A DNA stretch of 64,000 nt from Stieleria magnilauensis (lineage in GTDB: Bacteria > Planctomycetota > Planctomycetia > Pirellulales > Pirellulaceae). Below, in pieces: positions 42,042 through 50,710 of this stretch; position 1 is the stretch's first letter; each line of letters starts with the position of its first letter. The stretch spans positions 9,581,381-9,645,380 of the forward strand of contig CP036432.1 in the NCBI GenBank assembly GCA_007753675.1, written 5' to 3'. Both the position numbers and the translations under genes were made by a program. The notes below the pieces were generated by a model. That model did no database searches and was not told the DNA's origin. It saw nothing but the letters and a program-made list of their open reading frames with translations.

Positions 42042-43559
42042 ATGGACTTTCAGATGCCCAGCCACGACGCCATCGCCAATCGTCGCTCTTTTCTCGCCAG
42101 CTCCCTCGCATTCGCATCGGCCTCGCTTGCGTCCCCCAGTCGGGCGGCGATCGTTTCGACCGGATCGGCAACCATCGCCGCGGCGCCCCAGGAACTGATG
42201 CGGGTGCGGATCGAGATGGATGTCAAAGGAAACGTCAGGGTTTCCGACAATGCGATCGCATCCAAAGAGACGCGTCAAACGTTCCCGATCACGTCCCAGG
42301 CGGTGCTGGACTACGAAGAGCGTTATCGGCGGCCCGCCGATGCGGCCGCGTCGTCCGAGGTGGTTGCCGCCGAGCGGTATTACCACACCGCGTCCAACAA
42401 GAGCGTATTGAACAAGACATCCAGCGAGCAGGATCTGCGAAAATCGATGCGACACGCGATCGTGCGCCGCGAATCGCTGCCCGAAACGATCTATTCGCCG
42501 GACAATTTCTTCACCCACGGCGAGCTTTCGCTGCTCAAATCACCCGTCTCCAGCGTCTCGGTCGACCGTTTCTTGCCAGGCGAAAGCGTGATCGAAGGAG
42601 ACCGCTATGAGATCAATGCGGACGCCTTGTGCTCCGTTTTGAATCTGACGTCGGTCGACAGCGGCCGGGTGGAAAGCACGGTCGTCGGGGTTGCCGAGGA
42701 CGCGGTGCGTTTCAAACTCGAAGGCGACATCGAGGGTTCGATCGACGGCGTCGGCACCCGGCTTCGTCTGATCGGCAAAATGACGTTCGATCGCAACGCA
42801 AACACCTGCACCTGGCTGGCGCTTGCGATCCACGAGACCCGCGAAATCAGCCGCGCCGAACCCGGATTCGACGTCTCGGCCACCATCCGAATGGTGCGTC
42901 GCCCGATGGCCCAACCGGTGGCACTGCCGGCCGAGCGGGCGATGATTGAATTTGACCAGCCGCTTCCTGCGGAGCGGATGTACGTCGAGCTGCAAAGTCG
43001 GCAGCTGGAGGTCGGGACGATGATGGACCGCAAATGGCGGATGATCAGTGACGCCCCCGGTTCGGCGGTGATGCGAATGATCGACCATGATCTTAGTATC
43101 GCCCAGTGCAATCTACGCCCACTGGTCAAGTTGCCCGAAGGCAAACCGTGGACGTTGGAGGCATTTGAGGCGGCCGTCCGCCAGACGCTCGGCGAAAAGC
43201 TGACACGGCTGGTGGAGGGGGATCAGCGAGTCAGTGCGCAAGGATTACAGGTTTTGCGCGTCGTCGTTGACGGAGAAACCCAAGGCGTCCCGATTCGATG
43301 GATTATGATGCACTTCTCCGATGACGAGGGGCGACGCGTTCAAGCAACGTTCACACTGTCGGCCGACAAGCTGGAAGCGTTTGCCGGCAATGACGCCCAA
43401 CTCGCCGATTCCCTGCGATTTCTCGACCCCTCGGAAATCCACGACGGAAAGCCGGCTGACGAAAAATCGATTGCCGGAGCGCCCGGGGCCGACCGGGAGA
43501 TCGCCAGTCGCCCCCCGACCGATGACACCGAAACCCTCAGTTCCAGTGATTTGAAGTAG
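42042..43559 (+). CDS. Exported protein of unknown function with twin-Arg-like leader
   Basis: I do not recognise a family. The 505-residue protein begins with RRSFLASSLAFASASLASPSRA, a signal sequence with twin arginine, cleaved near residue 36. The mature part is mixed alpha/beta with no membrane segment and no cysteine cluster; positions 60-270 look like a beta-rich domain, and the C-terminal 30 residues are low-complexity (ADEKSIAGAPGADREIASRP). An ATG at 42054 is an alternative start. The next gene on the same strand, 60 bp downstream, is also an exported unknown, so the two may act together. Confidence 0.75.
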   Translation: MDFQMPSHDAIANRRSFLASSLAFASASLASPSRAAIVSTGSATIAAAPQELMRVRIEMDVKGNVRVSDNAIASKETRQTFPITSQAVLDYEERYRRPADAAASSEVVAAERYYHTASNKSVLNKTSSEQDLRKSMRHAIVRRESLPETIYSPDNFFTHGELSLLKSPVSSVSVDRFLPGESVIEGDRYEINADALCSVLNLTSVDSGRVESTVVGVAEDAVRFKLEGDIEGSIDGVGTRLRLIGKMTFDRNANTCTWLALAIHETREISRAEPGFDVSATIRMVRRPMAQPVALPAERAMIEFDQPLPAERMYVELQSRQLEVGTMMDRKWRMISDAPGSAVMRMIDHDLSIAQCNLRPLVKLPEGKPWTLEAFEAAVRQTLGEKLTRLVEGDQRVSAQGLQVLRVVVDGETQGVPIRWIMMHFSDDEGRRVQATFTLSADKLEAFAGNDAQLADSLRFLDPSEIHDGKPADEKSIAGAPGADREIASRPPTDDTETLSSSDLK

Positions 43560-43618
43560 GCCGACGCCGGCCGCCGAAGATCGATCCGCTCATCCAAATC
43601 TTTGACCGAGTTCCTGAC

Positions 43619-44668
43619 ATGACCCTTGCTGAAAATCAATTCACGCCCGTGCGGCTGACTCCGCACCGCGCTACGGTGCTGTTGGGATCGATGCTGGTTT
43701 GTCTGGCGGCGGTTCGCTGCCCCCACGCAAACGCCCAAGCATCCGGTCAACCCCAAGACGCCACGATGGAGCAGGCGACCCAATTCGCCCCCGGCGTGGT
43801 GACGATCGTCCCCGGGGATGCCAGCCCCGAAGAAACCTTTGACGGCCCGCTGACGCTGAAGACGTTTCTCAGCGCCCACCCCGAACTGGAGTGGAAAGCG
43901 CCGACCTTCGAAAACGGCGCGCCGCATTTCGATCCCCGCTCGCGCACGCTGGTCGAAATGGCCAAGCAGGTCGTCTTGCGCCGCGAAATCTATTGCTTGG
44001 AATTTTCGTTCAAACCGCTCCGTCAAATGTATGTCGACGTGCCCGTCGGCAGCGGCAAACTGCAACGCAAACTGATCTGGTACATGGTCTATCGGGTGCG
44101 GTACCGGGGCGGCGATCTGCGCCCGGCGGCCGATGAAGTGGGCGGTTCCAAACTGTATCAACGGCTCGAATCGGTCTCCTATGACTCGCGACGTTTCTTT
44201 CCTCTGGTCACCCTGAAAGATCATGTCAGCGGCCAAGAGTACCTGGACCGGATCATCCCCAGCGCCAAGGAAATGATCGCCGCACGAGAACAGATCACCG
44301 CGCCGCTGTACAACAGCGTCGAAATCACTCGCCAACGGATTCCGCTTTCCAGCGACGAGAGCGCCCCGGGTGTCTGGGGCATTCTGACCTGGATGGATGT
44401 CAATCCGAATGTCGATTACGTCTCGCTGTACGTCTCAGGACTGACCAACGCGTTCCAGCAAGACGGCGAAGGCGATGACGCACCGTACCGCCGCAAAGCG
44501 TTGCAATTGAATTTCTTTCGGCCCGGCGACGCGATGAGTCAGACCGAAGACACCATCCGATTCGGAATGCCTTCGTTCGAAGACTCCGAAGAGCAAGCGT
44601 ACATTCTGGACAAGTACAACATGTCCGAACCCCTCAACTATCGCTGGGTCTTTCGCTCGGTGAAGTGA
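43619..44668 (+). CDS. Exported protein of unknown function
   Basis: The 349-residue protein has an N-terminal hydrophobic signal (about 18-40: RATVLLGSMLVCLAAV, ending AHANAQ-like at NAQA). The mature region is rich in aromatic residues (LIWYMVYRVRYRGGD, YDSRRFFPLVTL, LNYRWVFRSVK) and predicted beta-rich. I do not recognise the family, though the style resembles conserved planctomycetal secreted proteins. Its last 31 bp overlap the end of the convergent sulfatase gene. Confidence 0.75.
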   Translation: MTLAENQFTPVRLTPHRATVLLGSMLVCLAAVRCPHANAQASGQPQDATMEQATQFAPGVVTIVPGDASPEETFDGPLTLKTFLSAHPELEWKAPTFENGAPHFDPRSRTLVEMAKQVVLRREIYCLEFSFKPLRQMYVDVPVGSGKLQRKLIWYMVYRVRYRGGDLRPAADEVGGSKLYQRLESVSYDSRRFFPLVTLKDHVSGQEYLDRIIPSAKEMIAAREQITAPLYNSVEITRQRIPLSSDESAPGVWGILTWMDVNPNVDYVSLYVSGLTNAFQQDGEGDDAPYRRKALQLNFFRPGDAMSQTEDTIRFGMPSFEDSEEQAYILDKYNMSEPLNYRWVFRSVK

Positions 44669-46041
44669 TCGGTTCGCTCGCGCAACCGTTCCCGCAACCC
44701 CTTGAGCACCTCGGCGTATTGAGATTGATTCGCCAGGTTGGTCGTTTCACCGGGGTCGTTGTGCATGTCATAAAGCTCTTCGCTGTCGTCGTTGTAACGC
44801 ATCATGTGCCAGCGGTCGGTGCGAATCGACGTTCCGTTTTGAAACGAGAGCGCTTCGGATTTGACGCTGGCGGTCGAGTCGGCAAGCACCGGCATCAGGC
44901 TCGTTCCCTCGGCGGCCGCTGCGATTGGTACACCGACCAAGTCACAGATCGTCGGGTACAGATCCACCAACTCGGCGAGCGAATCGGTTTGCCCGGATGG
45001 CATGCCCGGGGCGTCGATCAGCAACGGAACGCGAATCACTTCTTCGTGCAGATTGCTTTTCTGCCAGAACCCATGCTCCCCGAGATGGTAACCGTGATCG
45101 CTGGTGAAGATCACGGCCGTCTGATCGCGGTGGGGTGAATCCTCAAGGGCGTCCAGGATTCGACCGACCTGATGATCCATGAAGGTCACGCTGGCGTAGT
45201 AGGCCGCCCACATGCGTTTCTGGTTGTCGGGATACTTTCCGATCGAGTTCTTCCGGTTGTTGGTCTTGGCGATCCCCAGTTTCGGAATGTCATCGGTGTC
45301 GTCGTGCCAGTTGGCCGGCATTTTGATGCGCTCAATGCCATACGGCTCAAAATACTCGCTCGGGGCAACCATCGGGTAATGCGGTCGCACCAACCCGACG
45401 GCGAGAAAGAACGGGCGTTCGGGCGACTGTTTCAACAGCTCAATCGCTTTGCTGGCCGATTTATAATCCGGTTGCTCGGTTCCATCGGCGTCGCCTTTGA
45501 CCGAAACGAACATGCGGTGGGGCATTCGCGTCGATTGCCGATTCTGCAAATCACGCGTCACGATGTTCAGATTCAAACACGCGTACTCACCCGGCGTGTG
45601 GGCCTCCGGTCCGGGCGAATTGAATCGCGCCGACCAACACTCCGGATGGTCCTGGCCGTCGGTCCCGGCGATGATGTCGCCCGGGACACGCATGTGAAAG
45701 ATCTTGCCGACACGCGTGCTGCTGAATCCGTGTGTTTGTAAATGTTGTCCCAGCGAAACATTCTCTTTGTCGCGATAGCGGCCGAACATGAAAGAGATTC
45801 GCGACGGCAAACACCACGTGCCCTGACAGTAAGCGCGTTGGAAAACCATTCCGTTGCGGGCCAGGCGGTCCAGGTTGGGTGTCGCACAGACCTCGTCGCC
45901 ATAACACCCCAGCACACTCGCCTTGAGATCGTCCGCAACGATCATCACGACGTTTTTGATTTCACGCGGCGGCTGGGCGGCAGCGATGCCTGGCGCGAAA
46001 GTGAATGCGGCCAGGCAAGCAAACAGCAATCTTGGGATCAT
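44638..46041 (-). CDS. Secreted sulfatase (iduronate/choline-sulfatase-like)
   Basis: About 467 residues from the ATG at 46041, which puts a signal peptide at the N-terminus (MIPRLLFACLAAFTFAPGIAAAQ). Motifs: metal site MIVADDLKASVLGCYGD, formylglycine site WCLPSRISFMFGR with C77, RVGKIFHM, FFLAVGLVRPHYP, and TSDHGYHLGEHGFWQK. This arrangement is that of iduronate-2-sulfatase-like enzymes acting on sulfated glycans. The frame stays open upstream to 46140 but those residues do not look like a signal. It converges on and overlaps by 31 bp the exported protein gene. Confidence 0.92.
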   Translation of the reverse strand: MIPRLLFACLAAFTFAPGIAAAQPPREIKNVVMIVADDLKASVLGCYGDEVCATPNLDRLARNGMVFQRAYCQGTWCLPSRISFMFGRYRDKENVSLGQHLQTHGFSSTRVGKIFHMRVPGDIIAGTDGQDHPECWSARFNSPGPEAHTPGEYACLNLNIVTRDLQNRQSTRMPHRMFVSVKGDADGTEQPDYKSASKAIELLKQSPERPFFLAVGLVRPHYPMVAPSEYFEPYGIERIKMPANWHDDTDDIPKLGIAKTNNRKNSIGKYPDNQKRMWAAYYASVTFMDHQVGRILDALEDSPHRDQTAVIFTSDHGYHLGEHGFWQKSNLHEEVIRVPLLIDAPGMPSGQTDSLAELVDLYPTICDLVGVPIAAAAEGTSLMPVLADSTASVKSEALSFQNGTSIRTDRWHMMRYNDDSEELYDMHNDPGETTNLANQSQYAEVLKGLRERLRERTDHFTERKTQR

Positions 46042-46161
46042 CGTCGTGGTTGTTGCGGGGGTGGAGCGATACAGATCGATCATCCCGCGATTGTAACCCA
46101 AGACGTGTCCGGCATGCTGTGCAAGCCGATGGTCATGCACGGCGCGACCGACAGCGTTTGT

Positions 46162-48201
46162 TCACCGGCTGGGCAGTTGAATCCCGCCGGTCGGACCGCC
46201 GGTCGGACTGCCGGGCATCGTCACAGGGGCCGGAACCGTGGACTTTAGAATCTTGATCCCGTCGCTTTCACCGGGTGTGATCAGCAATCGTTCCAGCTGG
46301 ACGATATCCAGCGGCGGCGCGAAGATATAGCCTTGGGCGAGGTCACATCCCCACTGTTGCAGCAAATTCAATTGCTGAGCCGACTCGACGCCCTGGCAGA
46401 CGATGTTTGCCATCAGGTGGTGCGCGAGTTGAACGATGGCTTGGGTGATGATCGCATGCCCATGGTCAATGGTGATCGACGCGGTGAACGTGCGATCGAT
46501 CTTCACGGTTTCGATCGGATAGTCGTGAAAGCAGGTCAGTGACGAATTGCCTTTGCCGAAATCGTCGATATGAATCCCGACGCCGCTTTGGTGCAGATCC
46601 AACATCGTTTGAAGTGACCGTTCGTTGTGACGGGTGTCACCGTTTTCCGACATTTCCAGTTTCAACGACCACTTGAACCGCGTACGATCGATGATGGCTT
46701 GCAGTCGATCAATGAAAAAGGGATCGGCGAGCTGACGTCGCGAGATATTGACGCCCAGATAGACTTGCGGTCGCTGTGCATCCTCAAACGACGCCATCAT
46801 GGCGCTGAATTCACGCATCGATCGTTCCAGCACCCATTCGCCGAAGTGGTTGATCAATCCGATCTCTTCGGCCACGGGCACAAATTCGCTCGGGGGCACG
46901 TATTCTCCATCGTCACCGCGCCAACGCGACAAGACTTCGACGCCTTGAATCTGGCAGGTTTTCAGATTCACGATCGGCTGGTATCGCAGTTCAAATTTTT
47001 CTTCCCGCAGTGCGACGCGAAGCTGTGCTTCCAACTCATGCCGGGCGACGACCGCGTCGTGCATGGTTTGGTCGAACACCGCGATTTGGCCTTTGCCGGA
47101 GTTTTTGGCCTGATACATCGCCGTGTCGGCGTTGCGCAGGGCTTCGTGGCCGTCGGCCAGGGAGTCATCGATGAAGGCGACTCCCACACTGGTGCCGACG
47201 GTGACCAGTCGATCACCGAGCGAAAACGGTTCACAGATTCGCTGGACGATACGGCGGGCGACCAACAAGGCGTCATCGCGATGGGCCAACCGTTCCAGCA
47301 GCACGACGAACTCATCGCCCCCCAAACGGATCGTTTCATCGCCGGCCGCATCGTTGCTGGTATCAACCGAATCGCTGCAGCGGGAGGCGGTATCGTGATC
47401 GCGGACGCATTCTTGAAGCCGGACGGCGACCTGATTGAGCAAGTCGTCACCGGCCTCGTGCCCGAGGCTGTCGTTGATGATTTTAAAGTTATCCAGATCG
47501 AGAAACAGCAGCGCGTCATGGGAGCGCCGTCGCGGTCCTTGATTGGCGAGAACTTGTTCCAGTTTTTCGATCAAGAACGGGCGGTTGGGAAGCGCGGTGA
47601 GCGCATCCCGATGCGCCATGTCTCTCAGTTCCGATTCCGCTTTGCGGCGCCGATTCACTTCGCTCTTGAGCAGTTCCAGTTTCTCTTCCTGGCGGATCGA
47701 GAGTCGGTATTTCTCACTGAGCGCCAACGCCAATTGGCGGGCTTCGTCATGTTCAAACGGTTTGCGAAGCAGCAACAACTTGTCGCTATAGCCGAGGCTG
47801 CGAACGATGTCGTCCCAGGTGTGATCGCTGTAGGCGGTACAGATCACGACTTGCAAATCGGAATCGATCCGCCACAGCCGACGGATGGTCGCCAATCCGT
47901 CCATTCCCCGAGGCATCCGCATGTCGACAAAGGCGACCGAAAATCGCTCTCCCGCGTCGACGGATTTCTGGACTTCATAGACGCCTTCTTCGCCACTGTA
48001 GGCGTGCGTCAGCGCAAAGACCGGTGCACTGGACGCCTGGCGTTCTTGCGGTTCGGAATCATCCAACAGGAACCGCGCTTCGAAATCATCCAATTCATGT
48101 TCACTGCGGTGATCGCACTGAAAAATTCGCGCAAACGTTTCGTGAATCTGTGATTGGTCATCAATGATCAGAACGCGGCGTTCCGTTTCAAAGTCTGTCA
48201 T
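46162..48201 (-). CDS. Response regulator with GGDEF and degenerate EAL domains
   Basis: The 679-residue protein has a receiver domain (about 8-155; Asp acceptor D93 in FVDMRMPRG, K147 in LLRKPFE), a coiled linker (about 160-195), GGDEF (about 200-375, intact GGDEF at 294-298, so probably a diguanylate cyclase, with a short insert before it and no RxxD inhibitory site), and EAL (about 390-640). In EAL, E422, N485, E516, D546/D547, K567 and Q623 are present, but the AEGVE motif reads CQGVE, putting Gln603 in place of the catalytic-base Glu. It probably makes c-di-GMP and only binds it through EAL. The upstream sensor kinase gene ends 22 bp before this start. Confidence 0.93.
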   Translation of the reverse strand: MTDFETERRVLIIDDQSQIHETFARIFQCDHRSEHELDDFEARFLLDDSEPQERQASSAPVFALTHAYSGEEGVYEVQKSVDAGERFSVAFVDMRMPRGMDGLATIRRLWRIDSDLQVVICTAYSDHTWDDIVRSLGYSDKLLLLRKPFEHDEARQLALALSEKYRLSIRQEEKLELLKSEVNRRRKAESELRDMAHRDALTALPNRPFLIEKLEQVLANQGPRRRSHDALLFLDLDNFKIINDSLGHEAGDDLLNQVAVRLQECVRDHDTASRCSDSVDTSNDAAGDETIRLGGDEFVVLLERLAHRDDALLVARRIVQRICEPFSLGDRLVTVGTSVGVAFIDDSLADGHEALRNADTAMYQAKNSGKGQIAVFDQTMHDAVVARHELEAQLRVALREEKFELRYQPIVNLKTCQIQGVEVLSRWRGDDGEYVPPSEFVPVAEEIGLINHFGEWVLERSMREFSAMMASFEDAQRPQVYLGVNISRRQLADPFFIDRLQAIIDRTRFKWSLKLEMSENGDTRHNERSLQTMLDLHQSGVGIHIDDFGKGNSSLTCFHDYPIETVKIDRTFTASITIDHGHAIITQAIVQLAHHLMANIVCQGVESAQQLNLLQQWGCDLAQGYIFAPPLDIVQLERLLITPGESDGIKILKSTVPAPVTMPGSPTGGPTGGIQLPSR

Positions 48202-48223
48202 CTATTCTCTCCGTGATTTCCCT

Positions 48224-50506
48224 TCATCGATGGCTGCCGGTCGATCCGGTGGCGGTACCGACCAGATCGGGGTCTTGGCTGGAATGCCCGGGGTCACTTT
48301 CGTCGGATGGTTTGACGACCGGCACTTCAAGAATGAAGGTAGCCCCCCGGTCGGGACCGTCGCTTTCGGCGTGAATGGCGCCACCGATTCGTTTCATTGC
48401 GATCGCGCAGAAATGCAACCCCAGTCCGCTTCCCGACTGGCGGGTCGTGAAGTGGGCATCAAAGACGCGGGCCAGGGTCGCTTCGTCCATCCCGCAACCG
48501 TTGTCGCGGAATTGAAGCTGGACGGTCGATTGATTGCGGATCAGATCAATCGTGAGCGTCGGCTGGCGGTGACGAATGTCCTGTGTGGCGTTGCCGGCGT
48601 TGGTGATGATGTTGATCAGAATTTGCAGCAACAGCGATCGATCGGTCCAGATGTGAACCACATCCTCTCGCTTGAAGTCGACCGAGACGTTGTCCTTTTC
48701 CAACCGAGCCTGACTGCACCGGACCGCCTCGGCGATCACACCGTTGACATCCAGGTGGGCCCATTTGATCGGCTGATTGGCATGCCGCCGCTGGTCACGA
48801 ATCACTTGGTGAATGTGCTGGATGTTGTCATTGAGCGTTTGCAGCAGCGCAGCCAAATCGTCTTTGTCGTCTTCCAAGGTCGCGCTCAAACGCTGCAGAT
48901 AATCCGGCGTCGCGCGTTGCAGGGCGACGTCGACGTCGTCCTGTCGCAACCGGGAGGCGAGCTTTTCGAGCGGTTCGATCCGCAGGCTTTCCACACGCCG
49001 CGTCGCGGTTTCGATCAGGCTGTTAACGTTCGTCAGCACATTCCCGACGTTGTGAATCACCGTGTCGGCCACCAGACTCATTCCCGCCGCGTGCGATGCG
49101 TCGGAAAGACGTCGCTGGGCATCGCCCAATCGCGTCCGCATCCGATCGAAGGACTGGGCCAACTGGCCGATCTCGTCGTGACCGGCGACTCGCAAAACCG
49201 GCGCGCTGGTCGCTTCGGAAATGATCCCGGTGCGTGCAATCTGTTCGGTGTGCTCACGAATCCTTTCGATTCGCCCGATGACGATCCGCTGCAACAACAG
49301 CAACAACAGCAGCAGCGAGGCACACGCCCCGCACAGTGAAAGGTAGCGTGCAAAGGCGGTGGTCCGGTTGCTGCGACTGGTGACCTCACGTGGCAAATGG
49401 ACGGTCAGTTCAGCCAACGGGTTGCCGGACGGGCTCAACAGCGGCCATTGGACACACAGCAGCGAACTGTCGGTCGGTTCCACCTCAATGGACTGTTTCA
49501 ACGTCGCATCGTGCAACAGGGGGCGAACGGAAAACAGAACGCTGGTTCGTTGCTGAAGATCCGTCATCACCGCATCACCGAACTGGCGGCCGACGACGTA
49601 GAACGACGCCGGCGCCTGCCAATCCGCCTTTCCGCGGGTGTTTCGAAGCGACGATCCGTTGGTGTGATGGTGCAGTGGAACGGCGGCGAACAAGTACAAC
49701 TGGCCGTCACTGCCGCGAGTCATGCCGCGAACCGTGTCCGCATCGTCCGAGCCGCTCGGTTCGTCTCGCTGAGCCGCAATCCGCTCCGCGATCCCCGGGA
49801 ACACGAGGTCGGCCACGTCGGGCCGTGTTGATGGCGCCTGGTCGGCCGAGTCGGGCGGAGTCGTCGCCAGCCACGTCCAACGCCCGTCGGGACGGGTGAT
49901 CGCAGCCCACTCGACGCGTTTGCCCTGCCCGAGCATCCCGAGTGGCAACGCGGTGGCAAGCTGTTCGGCAGGATCACCTCCGTTCTGTGCCCGCAGATGG
50001 AGATCGATTCGGATCGCGTCTTGGGCCGCCGTTTCGGACAGGAATTCGACTTCGGTGTTGATCGCCGAGAGGACTCGATTGGTGTCCTTGAGTGCGGCGA
50101 CGCGTTCCAGGTTGGCGAATTCCGGCGCGATGACTTTTTGCCGAACAATTTCATCGATGCTGACCACCACGCCCAACATCAGCGCGAGCGCCAAGACCAA
50201 TTTGCTGCGAAGTGACTGTGAATGCTCGCTTTCAAATTGACTCGCCGAAAGCGTCGGGATCGACTCGTCTCGATCGCCCGACGTGCCGTCTCGTTCGGGC
50301 GAATCCCGCGCTGAGCGTTTGGTTTGTTTCGTCGCCGCGGTCTCGTCCGAACCCACACCCGGTTCCCGACGCCCGTCTTTGAGACGTCCGGGGGATGCCT
50401 CACCGGTGGCTTCACGGATTGTCTCACCGGCCCCATCCGAAGCGGCACCCGTTGAGGGCTCGTCGGCTGTGGGGGGATCGTGTGAGAAAGGTGATCGCGT
50501 CGACAT
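48224..50506 (-). CDS. Transmembrane sensor histidine kinase
   Basis: The 760-residue protein has a disordered polar N-terminus (1-98), a first membrane helix (about 100-122), an extracytoplasmic sensor region of about 260 residues (CHASE-like in position, not recognised further), a second helix rich in leucine (LLLLLLLLQ, from a CAG/CAA-like run at about 49290-49320), HAMP (IERIREHTEQIARTG), a helical dimerisation region with IHNVGNVLTNVNSL as likely phospho-His, and an HATPase with N-box NIITNAGNAT, DNGCGMD and GSGLGLHFCAIAMKR. It phosphorylates, presumably, the receiver of the adjacent GGDEF/EAL protein. Confidence 0.9.
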   Translation of the reverse strand: MSTRSPFSHDPPTADEPSTGAASDGAGETIREATGEASPGRLKDGRREPGVGSDETAATKQTKRSARDSPERDGTSGDRDESIPTLSASQFESEHSQSLRSKLVLALALMLGVVVSIDEIVRQKVIAPEFANLERVAALKDTNRVLSAINTEVEFLSETAAQDAIRIDLHLRAQNGGDPAEQLATALPLGMLGQGKRVEWAAITRPDGRWTWLATTPPDSADQAPSTRPDVADLVFPGIAERIAAQRDEPSGSDDADTVRGMTRGSDGQLYLFAAVPLHHHTNGSSLRNTRGKADWQAPASFYVVGRQFGDAVMTDLQQRTSVLFSVRPLLHDATLKQSIEVEPTDSSLLCVQWPLLSPSGNPLAELTVHLPREVTSRSNRTTAFARYLSLCGACASLLLLLLLLQRIVIGRIERIREHTEQIARTGIISEATSAPVLRVAGHDEIGQLAQSFDRMRTRLGDAQRRLSDASHAAGMSLVADTVIHNVGNVLTNVNSLIETATRRVESLRIEPLEKLASRLRQDDVDVALQRATPDYLQRLSATLEDDKDDLAALLQTLNDNIQHIHQVIRDQRRHANQPIKWAHLDVNGVIAEAVRCSQARLEKDNVSVDFKREDVVHIWTDRSLLLQILINIITNAGNATQDIRHRQPTLTIDLIRNQSTVQLQFRDNGCGMDEATLARVFDAHFTTRQSGSGLGLHFCAIAMKRIGGAIHAESDGPDRGATFILEVPVVKPSDESDPGHSSQDPDLVGTATGSTGSHR

Positions 50507-50710
50507 GCGGTGGGTTCCTGGGGGCCGAAGACTCAGGCAACCCTAGGTTTCGCAATTTGAAACTGGCCCCGCACGATTCGACGAACCAGACCGGAGGGGA
50601 ATAGCGGGGACCGATCCTGTCGACTGGACCGATCATGACGCTCGCCCGCCGAGCCGCTTGCCTTCAGACGGCTCCGGTGAGAGCAGACAAGGAGGGGGGC
50701 TGCGAGCCCC

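Noticed and set aside
46627-48153. Open frame of 508 codons on the plus strand opposite the GGDEF/EAL gene
   Set aside because: Antisense shadow of a gene with intact GGDEF and receiver motifs.
49288-49320. CAG/CAA-like trinucleotide run
   Set aside because: It encodes the leucine-rich second membrane helix of the histidine kinase on the minus strand, so it is explained by coding and not by an independent microsatellite.
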